64,000 nt of DNA from CAVVEC01 sp963770485 (GTDB lineage Bacteria; Acidobacteriota; Terriglobia; Terriglobales; Acidobacteriaceae): contig CAVYPX010000020.1 of NCBI GenBank assembly GCA_963770485.1, positions 6,300 through 70,299 of the forward strand. The letters run 5' to 3'. Below, piece after piece: positions 63,342-64,000 of this stretch. The first letter of the stretch is position 1. Every line of letters starts with the position of its first letter. Both the position numbers and the translations under genes were made by a program. Under the pieces are notes generated by a model, which had not been told where the DNA came from, made no database searches, and saw only the letters and a list, made by a program, of their open reading frames with translations.

Positions 63342-63590
63342 TCATCCAATCCACAGCTCGTACAACTCCTGCTGGCCGGCGAGCTGCTCGAGCTCAAGTT
63401 GCGCCGCGTCCAGCGCTTCATTGACGCAGCCGACCAAAAGGGAACCATCGCCCAAGCTGTCACACATCAAAAGCTCACAGAGGATGGAACGGGCCCGCCG
63501 GATCCGCCGAGACGCACGTTCGCGCACCACCAGCTCGGGCGCTGGCGTCTCAGTTCGGTTTAGCGGGAGCACCCTCTGTATCTGCGGCAT
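63342..63590 (-). CDS. Small unknown protein
   Basis: The 82-residue frame has a basic first half (ELVVRERASRRIRRARSILC) and an acidic, Leu-rich end (ALDAAQLELEQLAGQQELYE). It overlaps the 3' end of the neighbouring minus-strand frame by 41 bases in a different frame. No domain or ribosome-binding site was recognised; it could be a chance frame. Confidence 0.35.
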   Translation of the reverse strand: MPQIQRVLPLNRTETPAPELVVRERASRRIRRARSILCELLMCDSLGDGSLLVGCVNEALDAAQLELEQLAGQQELYELWIG

Positions 63591-63999
63591 ACTTGAGAAA
63601 CGCCTTAATAAATTCCTGCAGCCGTGGCACGTTCTGTGTGGCTGGTTTCAGCGTCGGCCGCATGTGAAACGTGTCGAGCAACCCGCCTTCGCCAAGCATC
63701 ACGAGTTGCTGAATCAGTCGCGGATTGCCGCTCTCGTTTGGCGGATCGAGCGTGTCCAGAAAACCATACACATTTTCCGCGGCATCCTCGGCCGACAGCG
63801 GCTCGCGCAAAATCTGCACAATCCGCGATTCAATAAACTCAAGCGATGGTGCGCCGGGCGGTGGCGTTGGTGTCGGTGCCGCCGCAGGTGCCGGAGGTAA
63901 CGCTGGCTGCACTACTCGTGCCGGCGGGGCCTGTCCTCGCTGCAGTGCCACGGCATCGCGTTGGGCTTCCATTCCACTGCGCCACTCGTGCATCGCCTG
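63550..63999 (-). CDS. Pro-rich protein of unknown function (5' partial)
   Basis: The frame is open to the right edge of the window, so the gene probably starts outside; an internal ATG lies at 63993. The visible 147 residues have a Pro/Ala linker (PPAPAAAPTPTPPPGAP) followed by a helical domain (LEFIESRIVQILREPLSAED, then NVYGFLDTLDPPNESGNPRL and QQLVMLGEGGLLDTF). The fold is not recognised. Next to HNH and zinc-ribbon ORFs it may belong to a phage or mobile element. Confidence 0.5.
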   Translation of the reverse strand, partial: QAMHEWRSGMEAQRDAVALQRGQAPPARVVQPALPPAPAAAPTPTPPPGAPSLEFIESRIVQILREPLSAEDAAENVYGFLDTLDPPNESGNPRLIQQLVMLGEGGLLDTFHMRPTLKPATQNVPRLQEFIKAFLKYAADTEGAPAKPN

Positions 64000-64000
64000 G

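Overview
The window is one contiguous stretch of a GC-rich bacterial chromosome, and the gene content points to the Acidobacteriota (Terriglobia/Koribacter-like). This is an inference from the combination of a Tad pilus locus, GT87 and other polytopic glycosyltransferase-like genes, a PEP-CTERM protein, large secreted beta-propeller proteins, the futalosine route to menaquinone, DUF3857/transglutaminase/TPR proteins and many dispersed inverted intergenic repeats. No rRNA, CRISPR array or complete insertion sequence was seen. Two tRNA genes are present: Ala(CGC) and Arg(ACG).

Layout. 1-2.4 kb: the end of a CPBP-type membrane protease and a polytopic GT-C-like protein. 2.5-12.3 kb, minus strand: a Tad/Flp pilus operon in transcription order flp, cpaB, cpaC (secretin), cpaE, cpaF, tadB, tadC, a DUF192 gene and a Pro/Gly-rich TonB-like gene. 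12.6-16.7 kb: a paralogue of the first GT-C-like protein, then two GT87-type genes. 16.9-19.1 kb: a STAS protein and an FHA-GAF-SpoIIE phosphatase, forming a partner-switching module. 19.1-19.9 kb: an AbrB/PIN toxin-antitoxin pair. 20-28 kb: GH15 glucoamylase, L-isoaspartate methyltransferase, a virginiamycin-B-lyase-like propeller, a UbiA prenyltransferase and MqnE. 28.3-30.6 kb: a ribosome-hibernation-factor/sigma-like fusion followed by a bacterial eRF1-like protein with a zinc ribbon. 30.8-34.6 kb: a Tat-exported asparaginase, a small unknown protein, a 700-bp block of inverted repeats and an MFS transporter. 35.2-36.8 kb: a lone DUF262-HNH (GmrSD/SspE-like) nuclease with foreign-looking codon use. 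36.9-46.5 kb: GlpX, a 1,060-residue DUF3857/transglutaminase/TPR protein, tRNA-Ala, two secreted propellers and a PEP-CTERM protein. 46.5-50 kb, minus strand: the second half of the Tad system (prepilin peptidase, two TadE, TadG), with a decayed paralogue of a neighbouring secreted protein just downstream. 50.5-62.1 kb: secreted and TonB-like proteins, tRNA-Arg, a copper ATPase with a divergent HMA-like protein, a serine hydrolase, MiaB, a DUF151 nuclease and a PilZ protein. 62.2-64 kb: small basic, HNH, zinc-ribbon and Pro-rich ORFs that look like the edge of a mobile element.

How it fits together. The two Tad blocks, 34 kb apart and both on the minus strand, are complementary: one has the motor, secretin and pilin, the other the peptidase and minor pilins. 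Together they could build one Flp pilus. The genes most worth a second look are the HPF-sigma fusion with its eRF1-like partner, the solitary DUF262-HNH protein, the internally deleted paralogue at 46.5 kb, the Gln-for-Glu change in the CPBP protease and the Gly-to-Ala change at the predicted Flp cleavage site. All functions are read from motifs by eye. No database search was possible.
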